In this document: positions 18,145-26,612 of the stretch, piece by piece
Layout of the letters: each line of letters opens with the position of its first letter
How positions within the stretch are numbered: position 1 is the stretch's first letter
Assembly: GCF_001854185.1 (NCBI RefSeq)
Contig: NZ_CP017603.1
Location: 4,030,001-4,094,000, forward strand
DNA from: Clostridium formicaceticum
GTDB taxonomy: Bacteria; Bacillota; Clostridia; Peptostreptococcales; Natronincolaceae
Direction: 5' to 3'
Length of the DNA stretch: 64,000 nucleotides
The notes under the pieces: generated by a model
The model's database searches: none
What the model was told of the DNA's origin: nothing
Seen by the model: only the letters and a program-made list of their open reading frames with translations
Program-made: the position numbers and the translations under genes

Positions 18145-18201
18145 TATACTAGTTTTGTATAGTTTCGTCGAAAAGTATACAAATTTTGTACACTTTTCGA
18201 C
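18145..18201 (-). promoter_or_regulatory. Probable Rrf2 operator and 35-bp palindrome upstream of cooS
   Basis: 18145-18165 (TATACTAGTTTTGTATAGTTT) differs by one base from 18704-18724 at the rrf2 promoter. Next to it, 18167-18201 is a nearly perfect palindrome with GTCGAAAAGT arms around a TATACAAATTTTGTACA core, a second likely binding site. No T run follows, so it is not a terminator. Confidence 0.65.
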
Positions 18202-18266
18202 ATAAAGATAAGCTTTATAACAACAAATTTAATTCCCAACATTACTAATACCCTTTATCTATTCCT

Positions 18267-18680
18267 TTAATCATTTTCTTTTATATTTTTAAAATTTAAA
18301 TTTTCCAACTCGTCTATGACTCTGATTCTTACCTTATTTAATGCCTTGTGTATATCACAAGTATTCGTTGTTTTGTGAAGATTGCAGTGGTTTGGGTCAT
18401 AAAGACATCTCTTGATATAAATTGGTCCATCAATTGCTTCAATTACATCTCTAAATGTAATTTTTTCAGGTTCTCTATTTAGAGAATAGCCCCCATTCAC
18501 ACCTCTGAAGGATTTTGTTAAACCTACCTTAGTCAGCTTTCTAAGGATTTTAAGTGTAAATCTGGTTGGTATATTTTCACTTTCTGATATCTTTAAAGCA
18601 TCTATTTTTGCATCTCTGCCTAGTTTGGATAAAAATAATATAATTCTAATGGCGTAATCCGCCTCTTGTGTTATCTTCAT
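18267..18680 (-). CDS. Rrf2-family transcriptional regulator
   Basis: A 137-residue winged-helix protein: ITQEADYAIRIILFLS, IPTRFTLKILRKLTKVGL and FRGVNGGYSL are the Rrf2 hallmarks. Three cysteines near residues 92-109 (RCLYDPNHCNLHK, TCDIHKAL) are spaced as in iron-sulfur-binding IscR/NsrR-type members, so it may sense redox, NO or CO through a cluster. It sits directly upstream of cooS in the same direction with matching operator-like sites at both promoters. Confidence 0.88.
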   Translation of the reverse strand: MKITQEADYAIRIILFLSKLGRDAKIDALKISESENIPTRFTLKILRKLTKVGLTKSFRGVNGGYSLNREPEKITFRDVIEAIDGPIYIKRCLYDPNHCNLHKTTNTCDIHKALNKVRIRVIDELENLNFKNIKEND

Positions 18681-18699
18681 GTTGTCACTCCATTATTTT

Positions 18700-18755
18700 A
18701 AAACTATACTATTTTTGTATAGTTTTATATTATTATAACATTTTTTATTTGTCAA
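18700..18755 (-). promoter_or_regulatory. rrf2 promoter and autoregulatory site
   Basis: Leftward -35 TTGACA (18755-18750), a 17-nt spacer and -10 TAATAT (18732-18727) are followed at once by the dyad AAAACTATAC-N7-GTATAGTTTT (18700-18726), which would cover the transcription start. Confidence 0.75.
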
Positions 18756-18895
18756 TATCTTTTTAATTGTTTTATTCACTAATTTTTTTATAGGTTTTCC
18801 AATTAATCATACTTTTATGTGATAAAATTCTTACTTAAATATAGCTAAAGACTTATTTCTAGAGAATATGACTTATAAAACTCCATAAAAAAAGA

Positions 18896-18922
18896 ATAGT
18901 CTTTTAAACATTAAGACTATCC
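18896..18922 (-). terminator. Terminator of the tat operon
   Basis: ATAGTCTT and AAGACTAT arms with a loop, followed leftward by CTTTTTTTAT. It lies just past the last tatC stop. Confidence 0.7.
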
Positions 18923-18946
18923 AATAAAAATTATATAAGAAAAAGA

Positions 18947-19684
18947 TTATGCATAATTGATCTTTTCTTTCTTTTCTTGAACTTTTTCCATAAGATATAT
19001 AATCCAAATACTGGATTCATAAAGAAGAATAACCGGTAAACAAATACCTACTAAAGTTAAAAAGTCCGGTGACGGAACAAGGGTACCCACCACCATGAAA
19101 ATACTGATATAGCCGTACATCCTGGTAGCTCTGAGCTTAGTGGATCTAATTATTCCAAGTCGGCTCAAAGCCACCATGATCAAAGGTATCTGAAAAAATA
19201 GACCCATGGTAAAAGTTAACATCACTAAAAATGAAAAATATTTACTACCAAGGAGCATTGGATTGAGATAAGCTTCTCCAACACCTAAAAAAAACTGTAA
19301 TACTACTGGGAAGAGCTTCTGTTTACCAAATAACATCCCCAGAAAGAATAGAAATATGGCAGGAGGTATGGAGGAAAAAACAACTTTTCTTTCATGGCGG
19401 GTACAACCCGGTATGATAAAAGCCAGCACATGGTAAATCAATACGGGCAAAGCTAGTATAATTCCACCCACCACAGCAATTTGCACTGTCACAAACAAGC
19501 CGTCAGCGGGACCGGTAAAATGGAGGATCTTCCCATCCAGAGGAACCATAAGCCATCTAATCATCTTGTCCATATTGAGATAAACCAGCAGAGCACCCAT
19601 CAGTAAAACCGTAAGGGAGAAGATAAGACGATACCGTAGTTCTCCCAGGTGTTCTGTTATCGACATTTTTTTATCCATACCCAT
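18947..19684 (-). CDS. tatC: Sec-independent protein translocase TatC (second copy in operon)
   Basis: A 245-residue TatC with the canonical N-terminus SITEHLGELRYRL, six predicted TM helices and the conserved Pro/Glu-containing loops. It is the twin-arginine receptor component in the membrane. It is the third gene of tatC-tatA-tatC. A likely cargo in this window is FdhA, which carries SRRDFLK. Two starts are possible (19684 or 19678); the first is used. Confidence 0.93.
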   Translation of the reverse strand: MGMDKKMSITEHLGELRYRLIFSLTVLLMGALLVYLNMDKMIRWLMVPLDGKILHFTGPADGLFVTVQIAVVGGIILALPVLIYHVLAFIIPGCTRHERKVVFSSIPPAIFLFFLGMLFGKQKLFPVVLQFFLGVGEAYLNPMLLGSKYFSFLVMLTFTMGLFFQIPLIMVALSRLGIIRSTKLRATRMYGYISIFMVVGTLVPSPDFLTLVGICLPVILLYESSIWIIYLMEKVQEKKEKINYA

Positions 19685-19714
19685 TCCCTTTCCTTACTAG
19701 ATGATAACTACAAT

Positions 19715-19912
19715 CTACTTAATAGTTTCTTGCTCATTTTTTTCTTTTTCTAACGCATCATTGACATCATTGAACACACTGTCTTTAGCTATTTTAAATT
19801 CCCGTAATGATTTTCCCAGGGCATGACCAACATCAGGCAGTTTTCCGGGTCCAAACACAATTAATGCAATAGATAAAATAATCACTAACTCAGCTAAACC
19901 TATATTTGGCAT
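19715..19912 (-). CDS. tatA: Twin-arginine translocase subunit TatA
   Basis: A 65-residue single-pass protein: short TM helix (AELVIILSIALIVFGPGKL) with the FGPGKLP hinge, then an amphipathic helix and an acidic/basic tail. It forms the Tat pore. It lies between two tatC genes, 3 nt after the first, with AGGAGG-type ribosome site. No TatB is present, as is usual in Gram-positives. Confidence 0.95.
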   Translation of the reverse strand: MPNIGLAELVIILSIALIVFGPGKLPDVGHALGKSLREFKIAKDSVFNDVNDALEKEKNEQETIK

Positions 19913-19915
19913 AAC

Positions 19916-20692
19916 TTATACCTCCTGTAAATTTGAATGTTTTTTACTTGACTTTTCTATGACGAGAATCATCAGGATACTAAATTCATACAATAAAAAC
20001 ACTGGAATACCGACGGCCAGCATACTAAATGCATCAGAGGGCGTAATAAATGCTGCCAACACCATAATACCAAGAAAAGCAAACTTACGCTTTTCACGCA
20101 ACATCCGAGAATTAATTATCCCAACTGTTGCTAGAATAGCTAAAATCACCGGTAACTCAAATACAACGCCCATACCCAAAGAAAGCATAATGACAAAAGA
20201 GAAATATTGACCTGCTGCTAAAGTAGCCGTCATATAGGCCTCTCCCATCTTCAGAAGAAACTTAAGGGTAATAGGTATGACTACTGTAAAACTAAAGATT
20301 ACACCTACAGTAAACAGCAGCGTTGCTAAGGGGATGACCCAGTATAATACTTTCTTCTGCCTCCTCCCCAGCAAGGGAACCGCTAACCCAACAGCCTGCC
20401 AAAATATTAAAGGGGAAGACAGTGCCAAGGCCGTAAAGAAAGCTACTTGAATTTTAGTCATAAAACCTTCTATAGGCGAGAGGAATACCAGTTGCTTTTC
20501 ACCTAAGGGTTTTGCCAAAAATCCAATCAGCACATCTGCACGTAAATAAGCTACTATCATTACAACCATTACTATTATCAGCGAAAAAATGATCACCTTG
20601 CGAAACCGTTCCAGTGGTTCTATTATCTTTGCATAGTTGATAATCATGTAGTCTCTTACACTCCTTGGCTTAAAAGATTTTCCGATCGTCAC
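19916..20692 (-). CDS. tatC: TatC-family protein, divergent (first copy in operon)
   Basis: A 258-residue TatC homologue with six TM helices and typical C-terminal motifs (FAFLGIMVLAAFITPSDAFSM). The recognition N-terminus differs: KIIEPLERFRKV replaces the EHLxELRxRL of standard TatC, and about 20 extra residues precede it. It may be a specialised receptor or pair with the other TatC. It heads the operon, 38 nt after the shared 22-nt element. Confidence 0.9.
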   Translation of the reverse strand: MTIGKSFKPRSVRDYMIINYAKIIEPLERFRKVIIFSLIIVMVVMIVAYLRADVLIGFLAKPLGEKQLVFLSPIEGFMTKIQVAFFTALALSSPLIFWQAVGLAVPLLGRRQKKVLYWVIPLATLLFTVGVIFSFTVVIPITLKFLLKMGEAYMTATLAAGQYFSFVIMLSLGMGVVFELPVILAILATVGIINSRMLREKRKFAFLGIMVLAAFITPSDAFSMLAVGIPVFLLYEFSILMILVIEKSSKKHSNLQEV

Positions 20693-20728
20693 TATTTATT
20701 ATAAAGGAATAAATTTACGAAACTTTGT

Positions 20729-20750
20729 CGTAGAATTAACGTTTTTGTGA
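20729..20750 (-). promoter_or_regulatory. Shared upstream element, tat copy
   Basis: Differs at one of 22 positions from 36677-36698 near the fdh operon; core ATTAACGTTTTTGTGA. It lies 36 nt before the first tatC start. The remaining gap 20751-20970 holds an imperfect hairpin around 20880-20925 and nothing else I recognise. Confidence 0.6.
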
Positions 20751-20970
20751 CACAATGTTTTCTGTGGCTATATTATTTTCTTATTATTCAGCTAAATATC
20801 TACAAAATCAATAAGGGCTATCAGTAGCTACAGCTCTTCATATTGTAAGATTTTTTTATCAAATCTAAAAATAGAAAAATGGATGATATTAAAGGACAAA
20901 ATATACGCCTCTAATATCATTCACTTGAAAAGTTACTATTTATTCTTTTATAAACATCTATTAATTGGTT

Positions 20971-21543
20971 TCAGCTTTTAATCTTTCTACAATAATAGAT
21001 AAAAGCAGGTGGAAAGTTTAATGGTTGAAATCCTAACCTTAATTGAGGAAAAGTACTTTTTAAAGTGTTCAAATATTGGAATGAATATTGGAACATTATA
21101 AATTCCCCATCATCTTTAAGCTTTAAAAAAGTATTATCTAATATTTTATTGCTTACTTCCTTTGGTAAAATGGCAAATGGTAATCCAGAAATAAAATAGT
21201 CTACACTATCTATTTGATACCTATCTAGATATTTCATTAAATTTTCAGCAGAATCATGAATAATATATATCTTATCTTTTGGGGAATGTAGCTCTTTAAT
21301 GCTATTATACATTCCTCTATTTAATTCAAAAGAAATAAACAAGGTATTTTTTTTCTTTCTACGACATATTTCTTTAGTGAATATACCTGTTCCTGCTCCG
21401 TATTCAACAATACAATTACAGTCCTTAAAATCAATATTTTTTAACATACTATTGCATAAATATTTTGAACTAGGTATAACAGAACCAACAATGTTGGGTT
21501 GCTGGACGAAGCTTTTTAAAAATATTTTACCTTCGTATTTCAT
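20971..21543 (-). CDS. SAM-dependent methyltransferase (phospholipid/rRNA methyltransferase-like)
   Basis: A 190-residue Rossmann methyltransferase: motif I VEYGAGTGIFT, acidic SFELN for SAM ribose, DYFISGLPFAILP as motif IV. Overall it resembles phospholipid N-methyltransferase (PmtA-like) and KsgA-related proteins. ATG 21543 follows GGGGTGG. It lies 24 nt after the spermidine-synthase-like gene, so they are probably one operon. The substrate cannot be read from sequence. Confidence 0.75.
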   Translation of the reverse strand: MKYEGKIFLKSFVQQPNIVGSVIPSSKYLCNSMLKNIDFKDCNCIVEYGAGTGIFTKEICRRKKKNTLFISFELNRGMYNSIKELHSPKDKIYIIHDSAENLMKYLDRYQIDSVDYFISGLPFAILPKEVSNKILDNTFLKLKDDGEFIMFQYSFQYLNTLKSTFPQLRLGFQPLNFPPAFIYYCRKIKS

Positions 21544-21567
21544 AGATCCACCCCTCATTTTACAAGA

Positions 21568-23847
21568 TTATATAATTTCCAACTTGCTTTTTCTAAAAAA
21601 TTCTCCTAAGAATAAAATTATATAGATTATTCCTGCAATCGTTTCAGATACATAGAATCCCCATTTTATAGATGCTATCAGGGCTAGCGTTGCTCCTAGC
21701 ACTGATGCAGCTCCGTTGATTCCCCAAACCAAAGGGATTTCATCTACTTTCCCCTTTTCTTGAAGCTTTCTAATCCCCGCTGGGAATGGCATTCCCATAA
21801 AAAAACCTAATGGACTTATGATCATAGCAATTATTATTAATTTCAAATGCATACCTACATCCATAAATATTGATATTGCAGTTCTCATCGCCATATTTTG
21901 ACTAAACAAAAAGAATCCAATCAACAACAAAGGTAAATATTTTGTTCCCGTGTACCTTTGCCAAATCTTATGGGAACTTAGTAAGCTTCCCAACCCTCCA
22001 CTAACTAAAAGCACAAATAAAATATAACTAAAAGCAATCGTAGGATTTCCTAGGAAAAGTACCATTTTCTGAATCAATGGTATTTCCACTAGCATAAAAG
22101 CAATTCCAAGTAACGCAAAATACATTGAACTTCTTTTTATTTCCTCCTCCTTTATTGTTCTAAATATTTTTATTAGCATGAAACCACTAAATAATAACAA
22201 TACTGTTAATGTACTTGAAATACCTTTAAAAAAGTTATAGAAAAAAGGATTTTCATCGGTTACAGGCTTAAGGTTTAAAGTAGCATCATCTACTAAAGCA
22301 GCATAATCTATCTTACCTTTTGAAAAATCAAGATATTTACTCAATACAGTAGAAGAATTTATATGAATAGCACCTCGTTCCTGCTGATTCACAATTGATT
22401 GGATTTTATCATACTCAATTTCAGTAAAGGGACTTTTCTTGATCATTAATAAAGGCATATGAAGCATAGCATCTGACGAAGAATGCGTATCTTCTAAGGA
22501 AGTTCCATTAATGATTACGAAGTAATCCAGAATATTGTTTTTTTCCACACCTCTATTAAGCAATACTTGAATAGCTGTATTTAAACCTCTAAAAACATCT
22601 GCTCTAGAGTGCATTACAAAGCTTAGTTTGCCGTCTTCTGTTAATAAATCCATATATTTTTCAAATGCCTCCACAGTAAAGACATACCCCTCTGAAAGCG
22701 CTAAAGTTGAGTGTTCAACAGCATTGGCCATAACCATAGATAAATAAATGTTATCATATTTTTCTTCAGTTCTTTCTACAAAGCTTCTTCCGTCTTCCAC
22801 AAATAGATTAACATCCTGGGTGTTATATAGATCTCCACTAAAATCCTTATGTTTTTCAACTGCTTTAATGGTTAATGGATTAATTTCAACAGCATCGATA
22901 TTTATGGCTTCTCCTAGTAAAGCAAAGAGAACATCTCTCCCCCCTCCAGAACCAATGATCAAATTTTTCTCCTTTTTTCCGAAGGAAAAAGGAATAAAGC
23001 CTATTTCCTCCTTCAAGTACTCTATTTCTTCAAGATTTCCGTTAAACTTCATCATTGGAGCGCTAGCGCCACCATCCGTAATAATAATTCTTTCTCTAGC
23101 ATCTAAAGTTTCTATGACATCTGTCCTTGCCATAGCATTCCAGCCTATAAAATCAATAGACCTTACTCCTTTTGTGTTTTGCAGATAACTTATTACTGTA
23201 TTTGGACTGGTGTAATATGCTAAAAAACTAGCTTCTAAACTTTCAATCCATATCCCCTGAAACAATATAATAACAATAAACAGTAGAAGGAGAAGTGGAG
23301 CAATTATTTTTTTCTTTTCCCATAAGGAAACTGTAAGCAGCAAACTTCCTATACACCCGAAAAGTACAATTACAAGAAGACTATACATAAATCCCCAACG
23401 GTTTAATAGAAACAATATTCCTAAGCTTCCAAGGGCTGAACCAGTTAAATCCGCAAAATAGATGCGATTGCTTATAGAAGACTTTTCTTTAAAGACAGAT
23501 GAAATAATCGTTCCTCCTATAATGAAAGGAAGCATTGCAAGGATACCATAAATAATTAAGTTGTTTAAAAATGGAAATATATATATGCCTAAAATTATAA
23601 TTAAATAGGATAAAGGTAATACAAGCGTATATTTAGCTATAAAAACCCTGATTTTTTCTTTTTTATAGGCAACCATCCCTCCTACGCCTAAACCTAATAT
23701 AGCTATAGAAGTAATTAAAAAAGCAAAATGATACATTAGTATTGTTGAAAATAATCTTGTGAGCAATACTTCAAAAAAAATCAAGCTCATCGTAAGCATA
23801 GAAATTCCTATTAATAGTAAAATATTTTTTTCGTAATTGTTTTTCAC
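21568..23847 (-). CDS. Membrane-fused spermidine synthase-like protein
   Basis: A 759-residue protein. About six TM helices (residues 8-210) precede a spermine/spermidine-synthase-type Rossmann domain (IIGSGGGRDVLFAL, IDAVEINPLTIKAV, DVNLFVEDGRSFV), and six to seven TM helices follow (residues 545-755). This fused-transporter plus aminopropyltransferase layout is common in bacteria but functionally uncharacterised. No putrescine-site check is possible here, so real polyamine synthesis is uncertain. Confidence 0.82.
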   Translation of the reverse strand: MKNNYEKNILLLIGISMLTMSLIFFEVLLTRLFSTILMYHFAFLITSIAILGLGVGGMVAYKKEKIRVFIAKYTLVLPLSYLIIILGIYIFPFLNNLIIYGILAMLPFIIGGTIISSVFKEKSSISNRIYFADLTGSALGSLGILFLLNRWGFMYSLLVIVLFGCIGSLLLTVSLWEKKKIIAPLLLLLFIVIILFQGIWIESLEASFLAYYTSPNTVISYLQNTKGVRSIDFIGWNAMARTDVIETLDARERIIITDGGASAPMMKFNGNLEEIEYLKEEIGFIPFSFGKKEKNLIIGSGGGRDVLFALLGEAINIDAVEINPLTIKAVEKHKDFSGDLYNTQDVNLFVEDGRSFVERTEEKYDNIYLSMVMANAVEHSTLALSEGYVFTVEAFEKYMDLLTEDGKLSFVMHSRADVFRGLNTAIQVLLNRGVEKNNILDYFVIINGTSLEDTHSSSDAMLHMPLLMIKKSPFTEIEYDKIQSIVNQQERGAIHINSSTVLSKYLDFSKGKIDYAALVDDATLNLKPVTDENPFFYNFFKGISSTLTVLLLFSGFMLIKIFRTIKEEEIKRSSMYFALLGIAFMLVEIPLIQKMVLFLGNPTIAFSYILFVLLVSGGLGSLLSSHKIWQRYTGTKYLPLLLIGFFLFSQNMAMRTAISIFMDVGMHLKLIIIAMIISPLGFFMGMPFPAGIRKLQEKGKVDEIPLVWGINGAASVLGATLALIASIKWGFYVSETIAGIIYIILFLGEFFRKSKLEII

Positions 23848-24000
23848 TTCTATCCCTCCAAAACCTCTTAATGTGTTTTATACTACAGCTAGATGTACGT
23901 TTTCCTACTTTTAAAAACAAATTTTTTAATATTTCTAAAGCAATTATTCTGATTTAATACTGTATGTTGCAATATTCGTGCCAACTATATAGAATTAAAA

Positions 24001-24035
24001 AATGTCACTTTCTTAATCTTTAAAAGTGACATTTT
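24001..24035 (-). terminator. Intrinsic terminator after Met-rich gene
   Basis: AATGTCACTTT and AAAGTGACATT arms form a perfect stem flanked by A and T runs, 27 nt past the stop at 24062. Confidence 0.8.
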
Positions 24036-24061
24036 TGCGTAAACCATCTTCCTCTATTCTA

Positions 24062-24505
24062 TTATCTAAAACGAGACATCATGTTTCCCATCATATTGAA
24101 TTTAGAACCATTGCTCCCCATCATGGAATTGTGCATTTCAATCATTCCATCTCTTCCTATAGATTCCATCATCCTTGACATATTACTATAACCATTTTCA
24201 TTCATTAAATCCATCATTCTATTATAATCCTCTTCTGATAGATTGTTCATAAATTCATCCATTGCTTTAAAGTTACCTTCTTCCATCCATTGAGCCATGT
24301 CTCCAAATCCATTTTCCTTCATAAGCTCAACCATTTCTTCACTATTTCCACAATGATTGTTAGGAGCTGCTGACTCTTCAGTTGCTATCTTCTCTGAATT
24401 ACTATCAAATCTTTCTCCATTTGATCCTTGCGCAAATACATATCCTCCTATGGATATTGTTACTACAAGTGCTGCAGTTATCATTACTAATGTTTTCTTT
24501 TTCAT
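24062..24505 (-). CDS. Met-rich exported protein
   Basis: A 147-residue protein with a cleavable signal peptide (residues 1-25, ending YVFAQG) and a mature part very rich in Met and Asn (EDYNRMMDLMNENGYSNM, MMGSNGSKFNMMGNMMSRF). Helical Met-rich segments of this kind can bind Cu(I) or Ag(I) outside the cell. Several copper-type genes and CsoR-like sites lie in this window, which supports a metal role, but no family function is established. Confidence 0.7.
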   Translation of the reverse strand: MKKKTLVMITAALVVTISIGGYVFAQGSNGERFDSNSEKIATEESAAPNNHCGNSEEMVELMKENGFGDMAQWMEEGNFKAMDEFMNNLSEEDYNRMMDLMNENGYSNMSRMMESIGRDGMIEMHNSMMGSNGSKFNMMGNMMSRFR

Positions 24506-24736
24506 AATCTTACTCCTCCTTTAATTTTTGATTTTTATTAATGATTACTTAATTGATAGTTATATTATAAAAGAAGATTTTGAAGGAATTATGAAGATCG
24601 TAATTATTATCGAAATTAATTTATCCTGAAGCTTAAATGATGAATAAAATTTTCATTGTTTCTTGAACTAAAAAAAACATACAAATCATGACATAAAAAA
24701 TATAATTGTACAAAAGATAATTAAGAGGTGAAAGCT

Positions 24737-24964
24737 ATGAAAATATCCTTCAAACAAAATATAGGAAATACTGATAGATTGATACGTATCATTATAGGAA
24801 CAATACTTGTACTACTGGTGTTCTATAATATAGTTACTTCAAATATACTGAGAAATCTTTTGGTCATAACAAGTACCCTTCTTCTTATTGAAGGCGTTAT
24901 TGGATATTGAATTTTCATGGATTTATTAGGTTGGTCAACCTATACAAAAAAATATAAAGAGTAA
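24737..24964 (+). CDS. DUF2892 (YgaP-like TM) protein, candidate selenoprotein
   Basis: The first 57 codons give a DUF2892 protein: IGNTDRLIRIIIGTILVLL and a second TM ending EGVIGY. In this family the next residue is a conserved Cys (GWCPLYALLGINTC-like). Here codon 58 is TGA (24908-24910) and the same frame continues IFMDLLGWSTYTKKYKE to TAA at 24962, keeping the family's LLG. A 6-bp hairpin with loop GGUC begins 16 nt after the TGA. A Sec codon is the best explanation; a Cys-to-stop mutation is the alternative. ATG 24737 follows AAGAGGTG. Function of the family is unknown; a sulfur/redox role is possible. Confidence 0.65.
24908..24942 (+). promoter_or_regulatory. Candidate bacterial SECIS element
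   Basis: The UGA is followed by 16 nt, then UAGGUU-GGUC-AACCUA (24927-24942): a perfect 6-bp stem with a 4-nt loop. The loop sequence also occurs in the FdhA SECIS candidate here (GGUCU) and in the E. coli fdhF SECIS (AGGUCU). Confidence 0.55.
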
Positions 24965-25004
24965 AAACAAATTTTATTACAATGTTCCTACATTAATGAA
25001 TACA

Positions 25005-25283
25005 TTATTCAATAAATTCTATTGTCAATTTCTTAAACCAAAACAACTTTGAAAGACCAATTTTTATTTTTTTAACTTTCTTGATCCCCTTATCATAATA
25101 AATTGTTATTTTTCCTACTTCAGTTATTTTAAAACTAGTCAAATTTTTTGGGCTTCCCAATTCAATTTTAGGAATCAGGGCAGAACCACCACAGCAGCCT
25201 CCCATATTTGATAACATAATCATAACTGGTTCATTCTTTTGTAATATATACCCTTCAGACTCTGGTGCAACTTGAAATTTCAT
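25005..25283 (-). CDS. CC/Se-motif family protein (cysteine form), HesB-like
   Basis: A 92-residue protein with GGCCGGS near residue 28 and the family pattern LGSPKNL, ITIYYDK, LSKLFWFKKLTIEF. Relatives are small HesB-like proteins in which one of the paired cysteines is often selenocysteine. Here both codons are Cys. ATG 25283 is used because GAGGAGG lies 7 nt upstream. It is 20 nt after lgt in the same direction, so probably co-transcribed. Function is unknown; thiol or metal chemistry is inferred. Confidence 0.75.
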   Translation of the reverse strand: MKFQVAPESEGYILQKNEPVMIMLSNMGGCCGGSALIPKIELGSPKNLTSFKITEVGKITIYYDKGIKKVKKIKIGLSKLFWFKKLTIEFIE

Positions 25284-25303
25284 AATATACCTCCTCAAAT
25301 ACA

Positions 25304-26146
25304 TTAAATTCCTTGAATATAATAATAAAGAAATATTGAGATGATTGTCATTATGGCAATCACTACTGCACTTTTCCAGCTTTCTTTTTCTTCACTTCTT
25401 AAATTGATTCTGGTATTTTCTCTCCTACTATCCTTTTTCTTAAACCACAAGCTTAATAACACTGCCCCAATCATCATGATGATACTGTATAAATGAGCTA
25501 TTGTTATTGGCCCAAAAACGATTGGATTTGTTCTAAAGATTTCTACAACAAATCGATTCATTGAAAACCCAATTAAATAGAAAACAAATAATTGGCCGTC
25601 ATATTTTGTATTTTTTCGTTTATACCATAGGATTCCAAAAATAAAATAATTTAAAACAGCTTCATAGATTTGTGCAGGATGAAGTATTTGTCCTGCAACA
25701 TTTACACCCCAAAACCATGGTTTTGACATTGCATACCCATATACGTCACAGCCGATTCGCCCAATTGCTTGCCCTAATATAATCCCAGGAGCAATTGCAT
25801 CTGCTGCCTGTCCGATGGAAATATGATTTTTCTTTGCGTACCAGATGCCAAACAGTACTCCTGCAATTAGTCCCCCTTGTATCGATAATCCCCCCTGTTG
25901 GATCATAAAAATTTCAATAGGGTTAGATAAATAATAGGATAAATTAAAGGCTAGTACATAATTTAATCGAGCACCTATGATTCCAGCAACTAATGAATAA
26001 CAAGCTAAGCTAGACAACAAATCAACATTCATTTTCTTTCTTTTGGCCTCCATCGTTAATACAACGAATCCCGCTAATACTCCAATAGCGATCATAACGC
26101 CAAATAGATTAATATGAAATGGTCCAATACTAAATAATGTTTTCAA
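25304..26146 (-). CDS. lgt: Prolipoprotein diacylglyceryl transferase
   Basis: A 280-residue seven-TM protein with the Lgt signature region (GQAIGRIGCDVYGYAMS, LHPAQIYEAVLNY, NRFVVEIFRTNP). It transfers diacylglycerol to the lipobox Cys of exported lipoproteins at the membrane. The usual GRxGNFxN is GRIGCDVYG here, a divergent variant, and it is likely one of several Lgt copies. A CsoR-like palindrome lies about 275 nt upstream, closer to the divergent ccdA gene. Confidence 0.88.
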   Translation of the reverse strand: MKTLFSIGPFHINLFGVMIAIGVLAGFVVLTMEAKRKKMNVDLLSSLACYSLVAGIIGARLNYVLAFNLSYYLSNPIEIFMIQQGGLSIQGGLIAGVLFGIWYAKKNHISIGQAADAIAPGIILGQAIGRIGCDVYGYAMSKPWFWGVNVAGQILHPAQIYEAVLNYFIFGILWYKRKNTKYDGQLFVFYLIGFSMNRFVVEIFRTNPIVFGPITIAHLYSIIMMIGAVLLSLWFKKKDSRRENTRINLRSEEKESWKSAVVIAIMTIISIFLYYYIQGI

Positions 26147-26421
26147 TTTTTATTCTCCTTTCAATTCAGTTATGCAAGTTTTCATAAGCAACTTCTATCA
26201 AATGCTACAGGCTACTGTAGTATATACTACACTCACTAAAATTTTGCTTATTAGCATTTTCAGTAGATTTTAATTGTTTTTTAAAACCATTTTCTTCATA
26301 TAAAAACCTCCAGTCTACAAATAGATACTATTATAGTATATTGCAATTTTTATGCCAATCTGTGTTTGTTTTACACTAATATATTTTTATTCACTTTTCA
26401 TGTCCCTTTACGCTATGTAGT

Positions 26422-26442
26422 ATATACCCCTATTGGGTATAT
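26422..26442. promoter_or_regulatory. CsoR-like operator between lgt and ccdA
   Basis: ATATACCC-CTATT-GGGTATAT: perfect 8-bp arms with a 5-nt spacer, as in CsoR/RcnR-type GC-rich dyads. It could serve either divergent gene. The rest of 26147-26612 is AT-rich with no ORF. Confidence 0.7.
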
Positions 26443-26612
26443 GTCAAGCTATAAAAATAATTTTATCATCTTCATAATTTCTTCATAATCTTCCTCTATA
26501 ATATAGAATCAAAGAAATCTTTAATGAAAATTAAATGGTATTATTATCTATTTTGAAAAAGGATGATGTTGTTTATGCTTGATAAGAAAACTAAACTGAA
26601 GGGAGCTATATA

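Noticed and set aside
18167-18201. Terminator for rrf2
   Set aside because: The palindrome lacks a T run and lies next to an Rrf2-like site; operator is the better reading.
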